DNA of 61,190 bases from Myxococcales bacterium (GTDB taxonomy: Bacteria; Myxococcota_A; Polyangia; Haliangiales; Haliangiaceae). Numbering within the stretch: position 1 is the first letter of the stretch; every line of letters starts with the position of its first letter. Made by a program: the position numbers and the translations under genes. Below are positions 26,005 to 38,852 of the stretch, in pieces. The stretch is from the NCBI GenBank assembly GCA_011526095.1, contig WYBA01000079.1, positions 1 to 61,190 of the forward strand, in the 5' to 3' direction. The notes beneath the pieces were generated by a model, which worked only from the letters and a program-made list of their open reading frames with translations, searched no databases and was not told the DNA's origin.

Positions 26005-29000
26005 TCAGTCGACCGGGCGGATCACGGCGACGTCGACGAAGTCGGCGAGGCGCCAGCCCGCGGCGGTCGTCTCGATCAGCTCGCGCTCGTCGTCGAGCAG
26101 GCTGCGCAGCGTCTGGCGCAGCCGCTTGACCGCGACGTAGACGGTGTTGCGGTGGCGCAGCGGGTGGTACTCGTGGCCGCCCCACACGCCGAGGAACAGC
26201 TGCTCGGCGCTGACCGCGGCGCCCTGCGCCTCGACCAGCGCGGCGAGCAGCTCGCACGCCAGCGGGCGCCCGCGATCGACGCGGGTCTCCCCGGCCGCGG
26301 TCGCGGTGATCGTCGTCCGCGACGGCTCGACGACGACGCGGTGCGCGGCGCGCACCCGCTCGAGCTCGGCGTCGACGACGACGCCGGCGCCGGTGCGCGT
26401 CGTCACGCGGTGGCGCGCGCCGGCGACGAGGCCGAGCGAGGACAGCAGCGCGCGCACGCCGGGCGGCGCGTCGGCGCCGCTGGCGACCATCCGCAGCGCG
26501 CGGCCCTCGCCGTGATCGAGGAACGTGCCGCCCAGCGGCGACAGCCCCAGGCCGCTGGCGAGCGGGGCCAGCGACGTCGCGCCCGGCGCGCCCGACGCAG
26601 ACGCGGCGACCGCCGTGACCGGCGTCGCGCCGGCGTTCGGGGCCGGCGCCGGGCCGAGCGCCCACGGCGCCGCGGCCGCGGTCGCGATCACGCGCGCCGC
26701 CGCGTCGTGATCGCCGCGCCGCGCCAGCAGCGCGCCGCGCACCAGCGCGACGCGACAGCGCACGCGCGCGTGGCCGCCGGCGATCGCGATCCGCTCCGCC
26801 GAGTCGAGCAGCTCGCTGGCGAGCGCGAGCTCCGCGGCGCGCGCCGGGTCGACCGCGCGCACGACCAGCGCCGCGGCGCGCGCCGCCTGGGCGCGCGCGA
26901 CCATGCCGCTGCGCTCGGCCCGCTCGTAGTGCGCCTGCGCGCGCTCGGCCGAGGCCAGCGCCAGCGCCGGGTCGCCGCCGTGCAGCTCCAGCCCGGCGCG
27001 CTCGAGGTCCGCCGCGGCGGTCAGCGCCGCGCGCCCCGCGGCGATCGTCGCGGCGTCGCCGGCCGCGTCCATGATCGACGCCATCGCCTCGGCCTCGGCC
27101 TCGGCGAGCGTGCGCCGCGCCGTCGCGAGATCGCCCTCGATCGCCGCGGCGCGCGCGAGCACCAGCCGCGCCAGGAACCGCGCGCCGGCGCCGGACCGCG
27201 CCGTCATCGCGGCGGCGGCGTAGTTGCGCGCCTCGGCCAGCCGCCCCGCGACGAGGTGGACCTCGGCCTGCGCGGCGCGGCCGTGCGGCGCCAGGCTCTC
27301 CAGCCCGAAGTCGGTCGCCAGCCGCGTCATCGCCGCCGACATCTCGATCGCGCCCGGGATGTCGCCGAGCGCCAGCAGCGACCGCGCCTGGTAGTAGCCG
27401 CCGATCGACGCCAGGACGTGATCGTGGTGCTCCGCGAGGTGGCGGAACGACCGCCCGAGCACCTGGCGCGCGCCGATCACGTCGCCGGTGAAGTAGCGGA
27501 CCAGGCCCGAGTACAGATCGACGACGTGCTCGCGCAGCGCGCCGACCGCGACGGCGCGGGTGACGACGCGCTCGATCAGCGCGCGGGCGCGGACGATGTC
27601 GTCGCACTCGCATCGCGCGAGCACCTCGAGCATCGCCAGCAGCAGCTCCATGTCGTCGAGGCCCGCGCCGGCGATGCCGTCGGCGGCGGCGCGCGCGGTC
27701 GCCGCGGCGGCGGCGAACCGCTCCTCGATCACGTAGGACAGCGCCATCGACCAGCCCCACCGCGCGCGGTCGCGCGGGCTCGGCTCCGGCAGCTCGCCGA
27801 GCGCGGCCTCGAGCACCTCGCGCGCCTCGGGGCAGTGGCCGCGCAGCGAGTGGACGTCGGCGAGCGCGAGCGCGGTCTGGAACCGATCGGGCGCGGTCTC
27901 GGCCGCGGCGATCGCGCGGCGGAAGAACGCCTCGGCCTCGCTCAGCCGGCCGCGGCGCTGCGCGACCTCGCCCGACAGCACCAGCCACCGCTGCGACGCG
28001 GCCTCGCCGCGGTCCCCCAGCGTCGCCAGCGTCTCCGCCGCCTCGGCGATCAGCGACCGCCGCACCTGGATCCGCGCGGTCATCAGGGCGATCGGCTCGC
28101 GCACGGCGGCGAGCGCGGCCGCGAGCGTGCGCAGGTCGTCGATCAGCAGGTGATCGAGCCCGGCGGCGGCGACGGTGCGGTACGTCCGCGCCGTCAGCTC
28201 CCACGCCTCGTCGACCTCGCCGGCGCGGACGAGGTGGTGGATCGCGTCGACCGCGTCGGTCGGATCGACCGCGCCCTTGGCCTTCTCGTCGCGCTCGAGC
28301 CGCGCGCGGTGGATCTCGGCGACCTGGCGGTGCGCCGCGACCAGCTCGCGGCGGTGCGCCGTGCGCAGCACCGCGTCGCGCACCAGCTCGTGGACCATGA
28401 CGTGATCGCGGCCGAGGTCGACGAGGAACCGTCGCGCCAGCTCGCGCAGCAGGCGCGACGCGTCGTCGGTCGCCAGGCTCAGCTCGTCGGCCTGGAACCG
28501 GCCGCGCGCCGAGGCGAGCGCGAGCAGCAGCGCGCGCGCGCCGGGCTCGAGCTCGTGCAGCGTCTGCTCGAGCGAGCTGGGCGAGCCGTCGGCCTCGCCG
28601 GCGAGCTCGCGCAGGACGTAGAACGGGCTGCCGCCGGAGCGCGCGAACACGTCGCGCGCGTCGCGCTGGGCGCCGAACCGGTCGGTGAGCTGCGCGACCA
28701 GCCGCTCGGTCGCGCGCTCGTCGAGCGGGCCGAGCCGGTGGATCGCCGGCGGCGGCGCGCCCGGCGGCAGCGGGATCTCGACCCGCGACGCGACGAGCAG
28801 GCGGCTGCCGCGAACGTGGCGCGACAGGTAGCCGAGCATCCGCGCCGCCGGCGCCGGGTCGAGGTGGTGCAGGTCGTCGAAGAACACCAGCAGCGGCTGG
28901 GCGTCGAGCAGCCGGGCGACGTCGGACAGATCGTCGTCGAGGCTGGAGCTCGCGGCGGTCTGGATCCCGCGCTGGCGCCGCGCGCCGGCGACGAGCCGCA

Positions 29001-29313
29001 GCGCGGCGATCACGTGCTCGACCGCCATCCCGGCGCGGACCGCGACCAGCACCGGGATCGCGCCGATCCACCGCGGCTGGACGCTCGCCTCCTCGACCAG
29101 CTTGTAGACGAACTCGCTCTTGCCGACGCCGCCGACGCCGTAGATGAGGTGGAGCGTCTCGTGATCGAGCAGCTCGAGCGCGCGGTTCAGCTCGGCGTCG
29201 CGCCCGACGTACGTCGGCACGGCGCGCGGGAACGGCCGCGTCGCCGCGGTGTGCATCGCGGGCGGGATCGTCTTGGAGCGGCGGGGCCGCTCGGGCGCGG
29301 GGGGCTTGCCCAC
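26005..29313 (-). CDS. STAND ATPase transcriptional regulator (AfsR/LAL-like)
   Basis: This 1102-residue regulator has an N-terminal STAND/NB-ARC-like ATPase with Walker A GVGGVGKSE (near 60) and Walker B LLVFFDDLHH. A long Ala-rich helical region of TPR type forms the middle. The C-terminal (about 1015-1095) winged helix-turn-helix is of OmpR/SARP type (ACELLAALVEAQGAAVS, then NTVYVAVKRLRQTL). Such proteins integrate a signal through the repeats and switch on nearby or distant genes in an ATP-dependent way. Having the DNA-binding domain at the C-terminus rather than the N-terminus differs from classical AfsR. GTG 29313 is preceded by TACGCT 7 nt upstream, which supports this start. Its targets are unknown. 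Confidence 0.85.
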   Translation of the reverse strand: MGKPPAPERPRRSKTIPPAMHTAATRPFPRAVPTYVGRDAELNRALELLDHETLHLIYGVGGVGKSEFVYKLVEEASVQPRWIGAIPVLVAVRAGMAVEHVIAALRLVAGARRQRGIQTAASSSLDDDLSDVARLLDAQPLLVFFDDLHHLDPAPAARMLGYLSRHVRGSRLLVASRVEIPLPPGAPPPAIHRLGPLDERATERLVAQLTDRFGAQRDARDVFARSGGSPFYVLRELAGEADGSPSSLEQTLHELEPGARALLLALASARGRFQADELSLATDDASRLLRELARRFLVDLGRDHVMVHELVRDAVLRTAHRRELVAAHRQVAEIHRARLERDEKAKGAVDPTDAVDAIHHLVRAGEVDEAWELTARTYRTVAAAGLDHLLIDDLRTLAAALAAVREPIALMTARIQVRRSLIAEAAETLATLGDRGEAASQRWLVLSGEVAQRRGRLSEAEAFFRRAIAAAETAPDRFQTALALADVHSLRGHCPEAREVLEAALGELPEPSPRDRARWGWSMALSYVIEERFAAAAATARAAADGIAGAGLDDMELLLAMLEVLARCECDDIVRARALIERVVTRAVAVGALREHVVDLYSGLVRYFTGDVIGARQVLGRSFRHLAEHHDHVLASIGGYYQARSLLALGDIPGAIEMSAAMTRLATDFGLESLAPHGRAAQAEVHLVAGRLAEARNYAAAAMTARSGAGARFLARLVLARAAAIEGDLATARRTLAEAEAEAMASIMDAAGDAATIAAGRAALTAAADLERAGLELHGGDPALALASAERAQAHYERAERSGMVARAQAARAAALVVRAVDPARAAELALASELLDSAERIAIAGGHARVRCRVALVRGALLARRGDHDAAARVIATAAAAPWALGPAPAPNAGATPVTAVAASASGAPGATSLAPLASGLGLSPLGGTFLDHGEGRALRMVASGADAPPGVRALLSSLGLVAGARHRVTTRTGAGVVVDAELERVRAAHRVVVEPSRTTITATAAGETRVDRGRPLACELLAALVEAQGAAVSAEQLFLGVWGGHEYHPLRHRNTVYVAVKRLRQTLRSLLDDERELIETTAAGWRLADFVDVAVIRPVD

Positions 29314-29326
29314 GAGGCGCAGCGTA
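29314..29326 (-). promoter_or_regulatory. Leaderless-type -10 element (TACGCT)
   Basis: On the minus strand TACGCT (29326-29321) lies 7 nt before GTG 29313. The same hexamer stands before ATG 13235. No Shine-Dalgarno sequence is present. Confidence 0.5.
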
Positions 29327-29367
29327 TCAGTCTCGCGCGCGCCGGCCTACCCGCGGCGGGCGGGGCG

Positions 29368-30189
29368 TCACCGCGGCGCCCGGACCGTCGCGACCGCGTG
29401 GGCCGATCCCGGGACCTCGACGGCGCGCCCCTCCCTCCGCGCGTGGTGCGACGCGAGCGAGAACAGGGCGTGCGCCGCGGACAGCTCGCCGTAGCTCCCG
29501 ACCTCGTGGTGGCCGGCGCTCGCGAGCACGACGGCGACCTCGCCGTCCTCGACCTCGATCCGCTCGAGATCTCGCCACGGCACGACCTGTCCATGGACGA
29601 CCCAGCCGCCGGCCGCCAGGTGCAGCCGACCGATCGAGAACACCTGCCCCGCGTCGAGCGCGGCCTGGGCGCGCGCGCCGATCGCGTCGGCGGTGCCCTG
29701 CTCGACCGCCGCGATCAGCCGGCGGAGGCCGTCGACCCGGTGATCGAGCACGAGCGGCGCCGCGCCATCCACCGCGAGCTCGAGGCGGTCGGTCGGGCGG
29801 CGGCCGAACCGGGTCTTCAGGTCCACCAGGCGCGCGCGCACGTCGCCGACGTCGCGCCACGCGACGAACCGCTCGCCGCGACGGGAGGTCACGCGCAGGC
29901 CGTGCTCGTGGAGGTCGACCGAGAGCCGCTCGCGCGCGCGCAGCGCGAGCAACGCGGCGCCCAGCGCCAGGGCGGCGACGCCAGCCCCCCACATCGCGGG
30001 TGCGCCGCGTGAGATCCCGCCGCCGATCAGCACGGTCGACAGGACGACGAGCCCCGCCGCCTCGAGTGCGTGGCGCCTGAGCGTCGCGATCGCGCCGAGG
30101 CTGCGGAAGGTCTCACGCAACGGCCCGAGCGACGGGTGCGTGACGGCGGCGGGGGACAGCGAGGGCGACGGGACGGACTTGGTGGCCAT
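29368..30189 (-). CDS. Membrane protein with PH-like domain, unknown
   Basis: This is a 273-residue protein. Two adjacent transmembrane helices (about 45-62 and 66-84) are followed by a cytoplasmic beta-rich region. In it HGLRVTSRRGERFVAWRDVGDV and VVPWRDLERIEVEDGEVAVV look like two PH-like strand sets. The pattern resembles the DUF6585-type proteins, but the assignment is weak. ATG 30189 has AAGGAG at good spacing, so the mRNA is leadered. No pathway can be assigned. Its neighbours are a STAND regulator downstream and a diguanylate cyclase upstream. Confidence 0.6.
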   Translation of the reverse strand: MATKSVPSPSLSPAAVTHPSLGPLRETFRSLGAIATLRRHALEAAGLVVLSTVLIGGGISRGAPAMWGAGVAALALGAALLALRARERLSVDLHEHGLRVTSRRGERFVAWRDVGDVRARLVDLKTRFGRRPTDRLELAVDGAAPLVLDHRVDGLRRLIAAVEQGTADAIGARAQAALDAGQVFSIGRLHLAAGGWVVHGQVVPWRDLERIEVEDGEVAVVLASAGHHEVGSYGELSAAHALFSLASHHARREGRAVEVPGSAHAVATVRAPR

Positions 30190-30261
30190 GGCAGCTCCTT
30201 GTGCCGCGCCGTATCGCCGCGACCTTGCCGCGGTTGCGTCCGGCGGCCGGGCGTCCCCCGC

Positions 30262-31671
30262 TCAGACGATCCGGTCGCGCCCGGCGCGCTTGGCCTCGTA
30301 CAGCCGGTCGTCGGCCTTGCCGAGCAGCCCGGGCACGTCGTCGGCGTCGCTGTCCGGTGCGCTGTGGCCGTGGAACGCCGCGACGCCGCACGAGAACGTG
30401 TAGCGCGGCAGCTCCGCCGGCCACGCCCGCGCGGCGAGCGCGGCGCGCAGGTCCTCGAGCACGGCGCGCGCCGCGGCCAGCGTCGCCCGGCGCAGGATCA
30501 CGACGAACTCCTCGCCGCCGTAGCGCCCGACGACGTCGGTGCCGCGCAGCCGGTCGACGAGCACGCGCGCGAAGTCCTTGAGCACGGCGTCGCCGACCGG
30601 GTGACCGAGCGTGTCGTTGATCTTCTTGAAGTGGTCGAGGTCGATCAGCGCGACCGCGAGCTGCTCGCCGGTGGCGCGCGCAGCGGTCAGCGCGTCGCCG
30701 AGCAGCTCGAACGCGTGGCGGCGGTTGAACAGCCCGGTCAGCCCGTCGCGGATCGCCAGCTCGCGCATCCGCGACTCGCTGGCGCGCAGCGCGGCCTCGG
30801 CGCGGCGCTGGCCGGAGATGTCGCGGTAGCTCCACACCCGCCCGACGACCTGGTCGCGCATCACCTGCGGCCGCGCCGTCCGCTCGAACACGCGACCGTC
30901 GGTGAGCTCGAGCACCTCGACGCCCTCCCCCGCCGAGCCGACCAGGATCTCGCTCGCCTCGCCGAGGTAGCGCGCGAGCTGCTGGGTGCGCGCCCCGAGG
31001 TGGACGTGGACCGCCGCCGCGTCGGCCGGCGGCTCGTCGAACCCCCACATCTCGAGGAACCGCTTGTTGAACGCGACGACGCGGGCGCCGTCGAACGCGA
31101 CGATGCCCTCGCCGGTCGACTCCAGCGTCGCGGCGAGCAGCGCCTCGCGCCGCGCCCGCTGCTGCAGCTCGAGCGCGAGCGACGCCAGGCTGGCGAGGAA
31201 CGCCGCGTCCTTCTGCTCGGCACGGGTCCACGTCCGCGCGGCGCCGACGTGCTCGTGGCACACCACGCCGACCAGGCCGAGCCCGAGCCGGATCGGCGCG
31301 TCGAGCATCGCGCCGATCCCGAGCGGCCGCAGGTAGCCGGCCGAGAACTCCGACGTCCGGGCGTCCGCGTGCGCGTCGTCGGCCGCGATCGGCTCCTCCG
31401 CCTCGAGCGCGGCGAAGTAGCGCGGGTAGTCGACGGCGCCGAGCACGACGCCGCTGGCGTGGCTCCCGGTCGAGGTGTCGAACAGGTCGATGCACCGCAT
31501 CGAGGTGCGCGCCTCGTCGAGCAGCCACACGCTGCACCGCGCGACGCCGAGCGCGCGGCACCCGGTCTCGGTGATGACGCGGATCGCGCCCTCGGGATCG
31601 CCCTCGTAGCGTCGCCAGATCCGGGCGAGCTCGGACAGCGCGTCGGCGGCGGCAGGCACGGCGGGCGGCAC
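30262..31671 (-). CDS. GAF-PAS-GGDEF diguanylate cyclase
   Basis: This 469-residue cytoplasmic enzyme is predicted to make cyclic di-GMP from GTP. The N-terminal GAF domain spans about 10-165 and a PAS domain about 180-300 (TLESTGEGIVAFDG, ending SYRDISGQRRAEA). The C-terminal GGDEF domain (about 310-465) has an active-site RYGGEEF. RGTD lies five residues before it, matching the RxxD inhibitory I-site, so product feedback is likely. The GAF and PAS domains would sense a ligand that cannot be named. GTG 31671 has TAGAGT 9 nt upstream. It is divergent from a DUF5658 gene. Confidence 0.92.
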   Translation of the reverse strand: MPPAVPAAADALSELARIWRRYEGDPEGAIRVITETGCRALGVARCSVWLLDEARTSMRCIDLFDTSTGSHASGVVLGAVDYPRYFAALEAEEPIAADDAHADARTSEFSAGYLRPLGIGAMLDAPIRLGLGLVGVVCHEHVGAARTWTRAEQKDAAFLASLASLALELQQRARREALLAATLESTGEGIVAFDGARVVAFNKRFLEMWGFDEPPADAAAVHVHLGARTQQLARYLGEASEILVGSAGEGVEVLELTDGRVFERTARPQVMRDQVVGRVWSYRDISGQRRAEAALRASESRMRELAIRDGLTGLFNRRHAFELLGDALTAARATGEQLAVALIDLDHFKKINDTLGHPVGDAVLKDFARVLVDRLRGTDVVGRYGGEEFVVILRRATLAAARAVLEDLRAALAARAWPAELPRYTFSCGVAAFHGHSAPDSDADDVPGLLGKADDRLYEAKRAGRDRIV

Positions 31672-31686
31672 GGTGCTGTCACTCTA
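31672..31686 (-). promoter_or_regulatory. -10 element (TAGAGT) before the diguanylate cyclase
   Basis: On the minus strand TAGAGT (31686-31681) is followed by 9 nt and then GTG 31671. The leader would be 2-3 nt. There is no Shine-Dalgarno sequence. Confidence 0.4.
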
Positions 31687-31783
31687 TCCAAAAGCCGACC
31701 CCGCCGAGGCGCGGTGGCGACGGCAGTCCCCACCGGCGGTTCTCAGTGATGCCCGCGGTCGCACTCCCGACCCCACCCGCGGG

Positions 31784-31789
31784 TAGAAT
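31784..31789 (+). promoter_or_regulatory. Possible -10 (TAGAAT) for the DUF5658 gene
   Basis: TAGAAT at 31784-31789 lies in the 175-bp divergent region, 57 nt before ATG 31847. It would give a leadered transcript. No convincing -35 is seen. Confidence 0.3.
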
Positions 31790-31846
31790 TTTCCACCGGT
31801 TGGTCGGAGGTAGGACCGTGGCCCACCGGATGCATCTGTTCAGGGC

Positions 31847-32176
31847 ATGCCGCTGACCCGCCGTTCCCCCCTCGCCCTCGTCGCGGCGGCCGTGCTCGTC
31901 CTCAACCTCGCGGACGCGCTGTTCACCCTCATCTATATCCACGCCGGGCTGGCCACCGAGGCCAACCCGATCATGGACCAGGCCCTCACCCACGGCCCGG
32001 TCGGGTTCATGGCGTTCAAGCTGGCGCTGGTCTCGCTCGGCGTGCTGCTGCTGTTCCGGCTGCGCCAGCGCCGCGCGGCCTCGGTCGCGCTGTGCGCCAG
32101 CGCGGTCGCCTACGGCTCGCTGCTGGTGTTCCACCTGTCGGCGGTGCCCGAGCTGGTCGCGCTCGCGCGGTCCTGA
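31847..32176 (+). CDS. DUF5658 family small membrane protein
   Basis: This is a 109-residue inner-membrane protein with three predicted helices. It shows the family pattern NLADALFTLIYIHAG...EANPIMDQAL...FKLALVSLGV. Members of this family are of unknown function. It converges with the following minus-strand lipoprotein gene, with 4 bp between the stops. Confidence 0.75.
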   Translation: MPLTRRSPLALVAAAVLVLNLADALFTLIYIHAGLATEANPIMDQALTHGPVGFMAFKLALVSLGVLLLFRLRQRRAASVALCASAVAYGSLLVFHLSAVPELVALARS

Positions 32177-32180
32177 TCCG

Positions 32181-32972
32181 TCACGTCCCGCGGAACACCA
32201 CGGCGGCCCGCGTCAACCAGGCGGAGATCAGCCCGTCGTTGCGGTCGTCGGCGACGATCACCGGCGAGACGAAGTAGCCGGCCTTGCGCGACACCTCGAT
32301 CGCGACGGCGCCGACCAGCGGCTCGTCCGAGACGACGCGCCCTCCGGAGTAGCTGGCGTGGATCATCCGGACGTCGCCGGCGCGGACCCGGACCCACGCG
32401 ACGTGGTTGGACAGGCCGATCAGGTACAGGCCATCGCCGAGGCGGCCGATCCGCGCGGCGAGGTCCTCGGCCGGGATGCTGAGGAAGCGGGCCACCGCGC
32501 CGGGCCCGCGGGCAAGCGACCGCTGGATGTCGAGCGCGGGCGCCTGCGCGAACGCGTAGCGATCGTCGAGGACGAACCCGGCGTTCTGCAGGATCGACGT
32601 GACGAAGTAGCTGCAGCCCACGGTCATCCCGGGCTGGTGTGGGCGCGTCGCGGTGCTGTTGCGCCCCAGGCCCCAGGGCGTGCCGAGCCACGCCGGGAAC
32701 AGCTCGCCGTCGATCACGTCGAGCAGGTAGGCGCGCGCCTCGGCGCGGACCTGGGCCCGCGCCGGCTCGCTCGCCGCCCGCGCGTAGGCGTGGGCCAGCG
32801 CCGCCCGGCGCGCCTCGATCGCGGCCAGCGTCTGCTCGTAGCGACGCGCGCGCTCCTCCCGCGCCGCCGCCGGGGCGACGTCGCCCGTCACCGGCCACGC
32901 GCCGTCGATCCACACCGCGTCGCACGCCGTCAGCGCGAGCGCCGCCGCCGCGGCGAGCCAGGGTCCCTTCAT
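32181..32972 (-). CDS. Lipoprotein, possible Cys-peptidase/amidase fold
   Basis: This is a 263-residue lipoprotein (signal peptide ending LTAC at about 20). A helical Ala/Arg-rich region is followed by a C-terminal domain. In this domain VGCSYFVTSILQNAGF places a Cys at the start of a helix, and SNHVAWVRVRAG places a His on a strand. The order and spacing recall NlpC/P60 or CHAP-type Cys-His enzymes. No cell-wall-binding module is present. The function is therefore a hypothesis; it could act on peptidoglycan or a peptide. ATG 32972 begins the signal peptide directly. Confidence 0.55.
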   Translation of the reverse strand: MKGPWLAAAAALALTACDAVWIDGAWPVTGDVAPAAAREERARRYEQTLAAIEARRAALAHAYARAASEPARAQVRAEARAYLLDVIDGELFPAWLGTPWGLGRNSTATRPHQPGMTVGCSYFVTSILQNAGFVLDDRYAFAQAPALDIQRSLARGPGAVARFLSIPAEDLAARIGRLGDGLYLIGLSNHVAWVRVRAGDVRMIHASYSGGRVVSDEPLVGAVAIEVSRKAGYFVSPVIVADDRNDGLISAWLTRAAVVFRGT

Positions 32973-33022
32973 CGCCCACCCAACGCGCCGGGCGACGCGG
33001 TCATTCCGTGGCACGGTGGCGC

Positions 33023-33346
33023 ATGCGCTTCGACGCCGCCACGCTCGCCCCGCTCCGCCGGCACCTGATGAAGCGCGGCCTGACCCTCGCCACGATCCTG
33101 GCCGAGATCCTCGCCGGCAAGGACAAGCAGGCGGCGCTCGACGCGCTCGGGCTGCGCGACAAGCCCGGGCTGCGCCCCGAGGAGCGCGTCCGGCTCGCGC
33201 TCGATCAGCTCGAGGCGCGGCGCGCGATGATCGACGCCGGCGACGACCGGTTCGGCCGGTGCGACGTGTGCGGCGTCGACCTCGGCCTCGCGGCGCTCGG
33301 CGAGCTGCCGTGGGCGGACCGCTGCGCCGCGCACGCCTCCGCGTGA
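33023..33346 (+). CDS. TraR/DksA-like small zinc-finger protein
   Basis: This is a 107-residue protein. The N-terminal half is helical, and the C-terminus shows FGRCDVCGVDLGLAAL followed by PWADRCAAH. This recalls the DksA/TraR zinc finger (CxxC...CxxC), but the last Cys is replaced by His (CAAH). DksA-type proteins bind RNA polymerase through the secondary channel. The usual acidic coiled-coil tip is not evident, so another zinc-binding role is possible. It is transcribed alone in front of the transglutaminase operon, with 113 bp between. Confidence 0.55.
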   Translation: MRFDAATLAPLRRHLMKRGLTLATILAEILAGKDKQAALDALGLRDKPGLRPEERVRLALDQLEARRAMIDAGDDRFGRCDVCGVDLGLAALGELPWADRCAAHASA

Positions 33347-33459
33347 CGCGCACGAAACACGGCAGAAACGCCGCGCGCTTCGCGCTCCCGCGCGCGACGA
33401 GGAAGGCGCTCCCGCCGCTTGCGTGGTGATGCGCCGGCAAGGGACCCTGACCCTTGGCG

Positions 33460-37004
<3,545 letters not shown>

Positions 37005-37008
<4 letters not shown>

Positions 37009-38852
37009 CCGGCGATCCGGTGGCGGCCGCGCTCGCGGACCTCGACGCGCGGCTCGCCCGCCTCGGGCTCGCGATCTGGATCGGCGCCGAGCCAACGTTC
37101 ACGCTGGCGTCGTCGACCGCGCCGTGCTGGACGTGGCAGGCCGAGGACGAGGGCGGCGAGAAGCTGGCGCGGGCGGTCGAGGTCGTGCGCGCGATGGCCG
37201 CGCCGCTCGGTGTGCGCTCGGTCCACCGCGTCGTCGGCCGCCAGTACCCCGACGAGGACGCGCCGCGGTTCTGCCTCGGCGTCGTGTTCGGGTGGGCCGG
37301 GCAGCGGCGGCCGCCGTGGGGCGAGCCGGAGCGTGCCGCGCTCGCCGCGCAGCTCGACGCGCTCGCCGCGGCGACGCCCGGCGGCCGGCCGCTGCTGCTC
37401 GCGACGTCGAACCCGCCGATCCCCGGCGACGACTGCTGGCTGACGGTCACGCCGGATCCCGGCGTCGTCGAGATCAACAGCGCGCCGTGCCCCGACGGCG
37501 TGTCGTTCCTCGATCACCTCCGCGCGATCTACGCCGCGGCCACCGCCGCCGGGCTGTCGCCGCGGCGGCTGCGGTTCCACGGCGAGGTCACCGACTCCGG
37601 CGGCGGCGGCCAGCTCACGCTCGGCGGGCCGACGCCCGAGGACAGCCCGTTCTTCGTCCACCCGGCGCTGCTGCCGCGGCTGGTCCGCTACGTCAACGAC
37701 CACCCGAGCCTGTCGTACTGGTTCCTCGGCGACTGCGCGGGCGCCGCGTCGCAGTCGCCGCGCGCCGACGAGGGCGTGCGCGAGCGGTGGGAGGAGCTGC
37801 GGCTGGCGACGCGCACGCTCGAGCGCCTCGCCGACAGCGACGTCACGCCGGACCTGTTGTGGCGCACGCTCGCGCCGCTGCTGGTCGACGCCTCGGGCAA
37901 CAGCCACCGCGCCGAGCTCAACGTCGAGAAGCTGTGGAGCCCGCACCTGGGGCAGCGCGGGCGGATGGGCGTGGTCGAGCTGCGCGCGTTCCAGATGCCG
38001 GCGACGCCCGAGCAGCTCGCCGCCGCCGCCGCGCTGGTGCGCGCGGTCGCGGCGCGGTGCGCGCTCGCGCCGTACGAGTCGCCGGCCCGGCGCGGCGACG
38101 AGGCGCGCCCGGGCGACATGCTCGACTGGGGCGCCGAGCTGCACGACCGCATGGCGCTGCCGGTGTACCTGCGCGCCGACCTCGAGTGTGTGCTGCGCGA
38201 CCTCGACGCGCACGGCGTCGGCCTCGGCGCCGTGCTCGAGGCGCTCGCGGTGAGCTACCGCCAGCCGGCGCTGTGGACCGGCGCGCCGTGGCCGGGCGTG
38301 GCGGTGACGCTGTCGCGCGCGCTCGAGTTCTGGCCGCTGCTCGGCGACACCGCGTCGCAGGAGGGCCGGACCAGCCGCCTGGTCGACGCGTCGTCGGAGC
38401 GGCTCGAGCTGCGGATCGAGATGTCCGACGAGCTCGCGCCGCCGACGATCACCGCCGGCGGTGGGCCGCGCGCCGCCGACCGCCCGCTCGCGCCGGTGCT
38501 CGCCGCCCAGCGCGACGGACGCGCGACGTGGATCGTCGGCGTCCGCCGCCGCGTCTACCTGCCCGAGCCCGGCCTGCACCCGGCGATCGCCGCGGTCGAT
38601 CCGCTCGAGCTGCGCGTCGTCCACGCCGCGCGGGTGCTGACCCTGCGCCTTTTCGGGTGGAAGCCGGACGGCGGGCCGTACGACGGCGTGCCAGCCGACG
38701 CCGAGGAGGCCGCGCGCCGCCGCGCCGCGCGCCTGGTCGCCACCGTCACCTCGCTGGCCGCCGACGGCGACGGCTACGGCCGCGCCGACACCGCGCCCGA
38801 GCCCGGCGACCCCGCCGGCCCGTGCACCGTCGATCTGAGGGATCCGCCATGA
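37005..38852 (+). CDS. Second DUF2126 protein (predicted amidoligase), no transglutaminase domain
   Basis: This 615-residue protein is related to the C-terminal part of the preceding product and carries the same landmarks: [66 protein letters not shown] and [12 protein letters not shown]. It lacks both the transglutaminase module and the Gly-Asp insert. The two genes probably arose by duplication with loss or gain of the N-terminal domain. Both the start (37005) and the stop (38852) overlap neighbours as ATGA, so the dosage is coupled. The two paralogues may form a heteromer or act on successive substrates (inference). Confidence 0.82.

Noticed and set aside
26152..30012. Very long open frames antisense to real genes, for example this one and those at 33205-37095 (minus) and 906-2468 (plus)
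   Set aside because: They are Arg/Ala/Gly/Pro-rich shadows caused by high GC, lie opposite genes with clear family motifs, and show no domains themselves.
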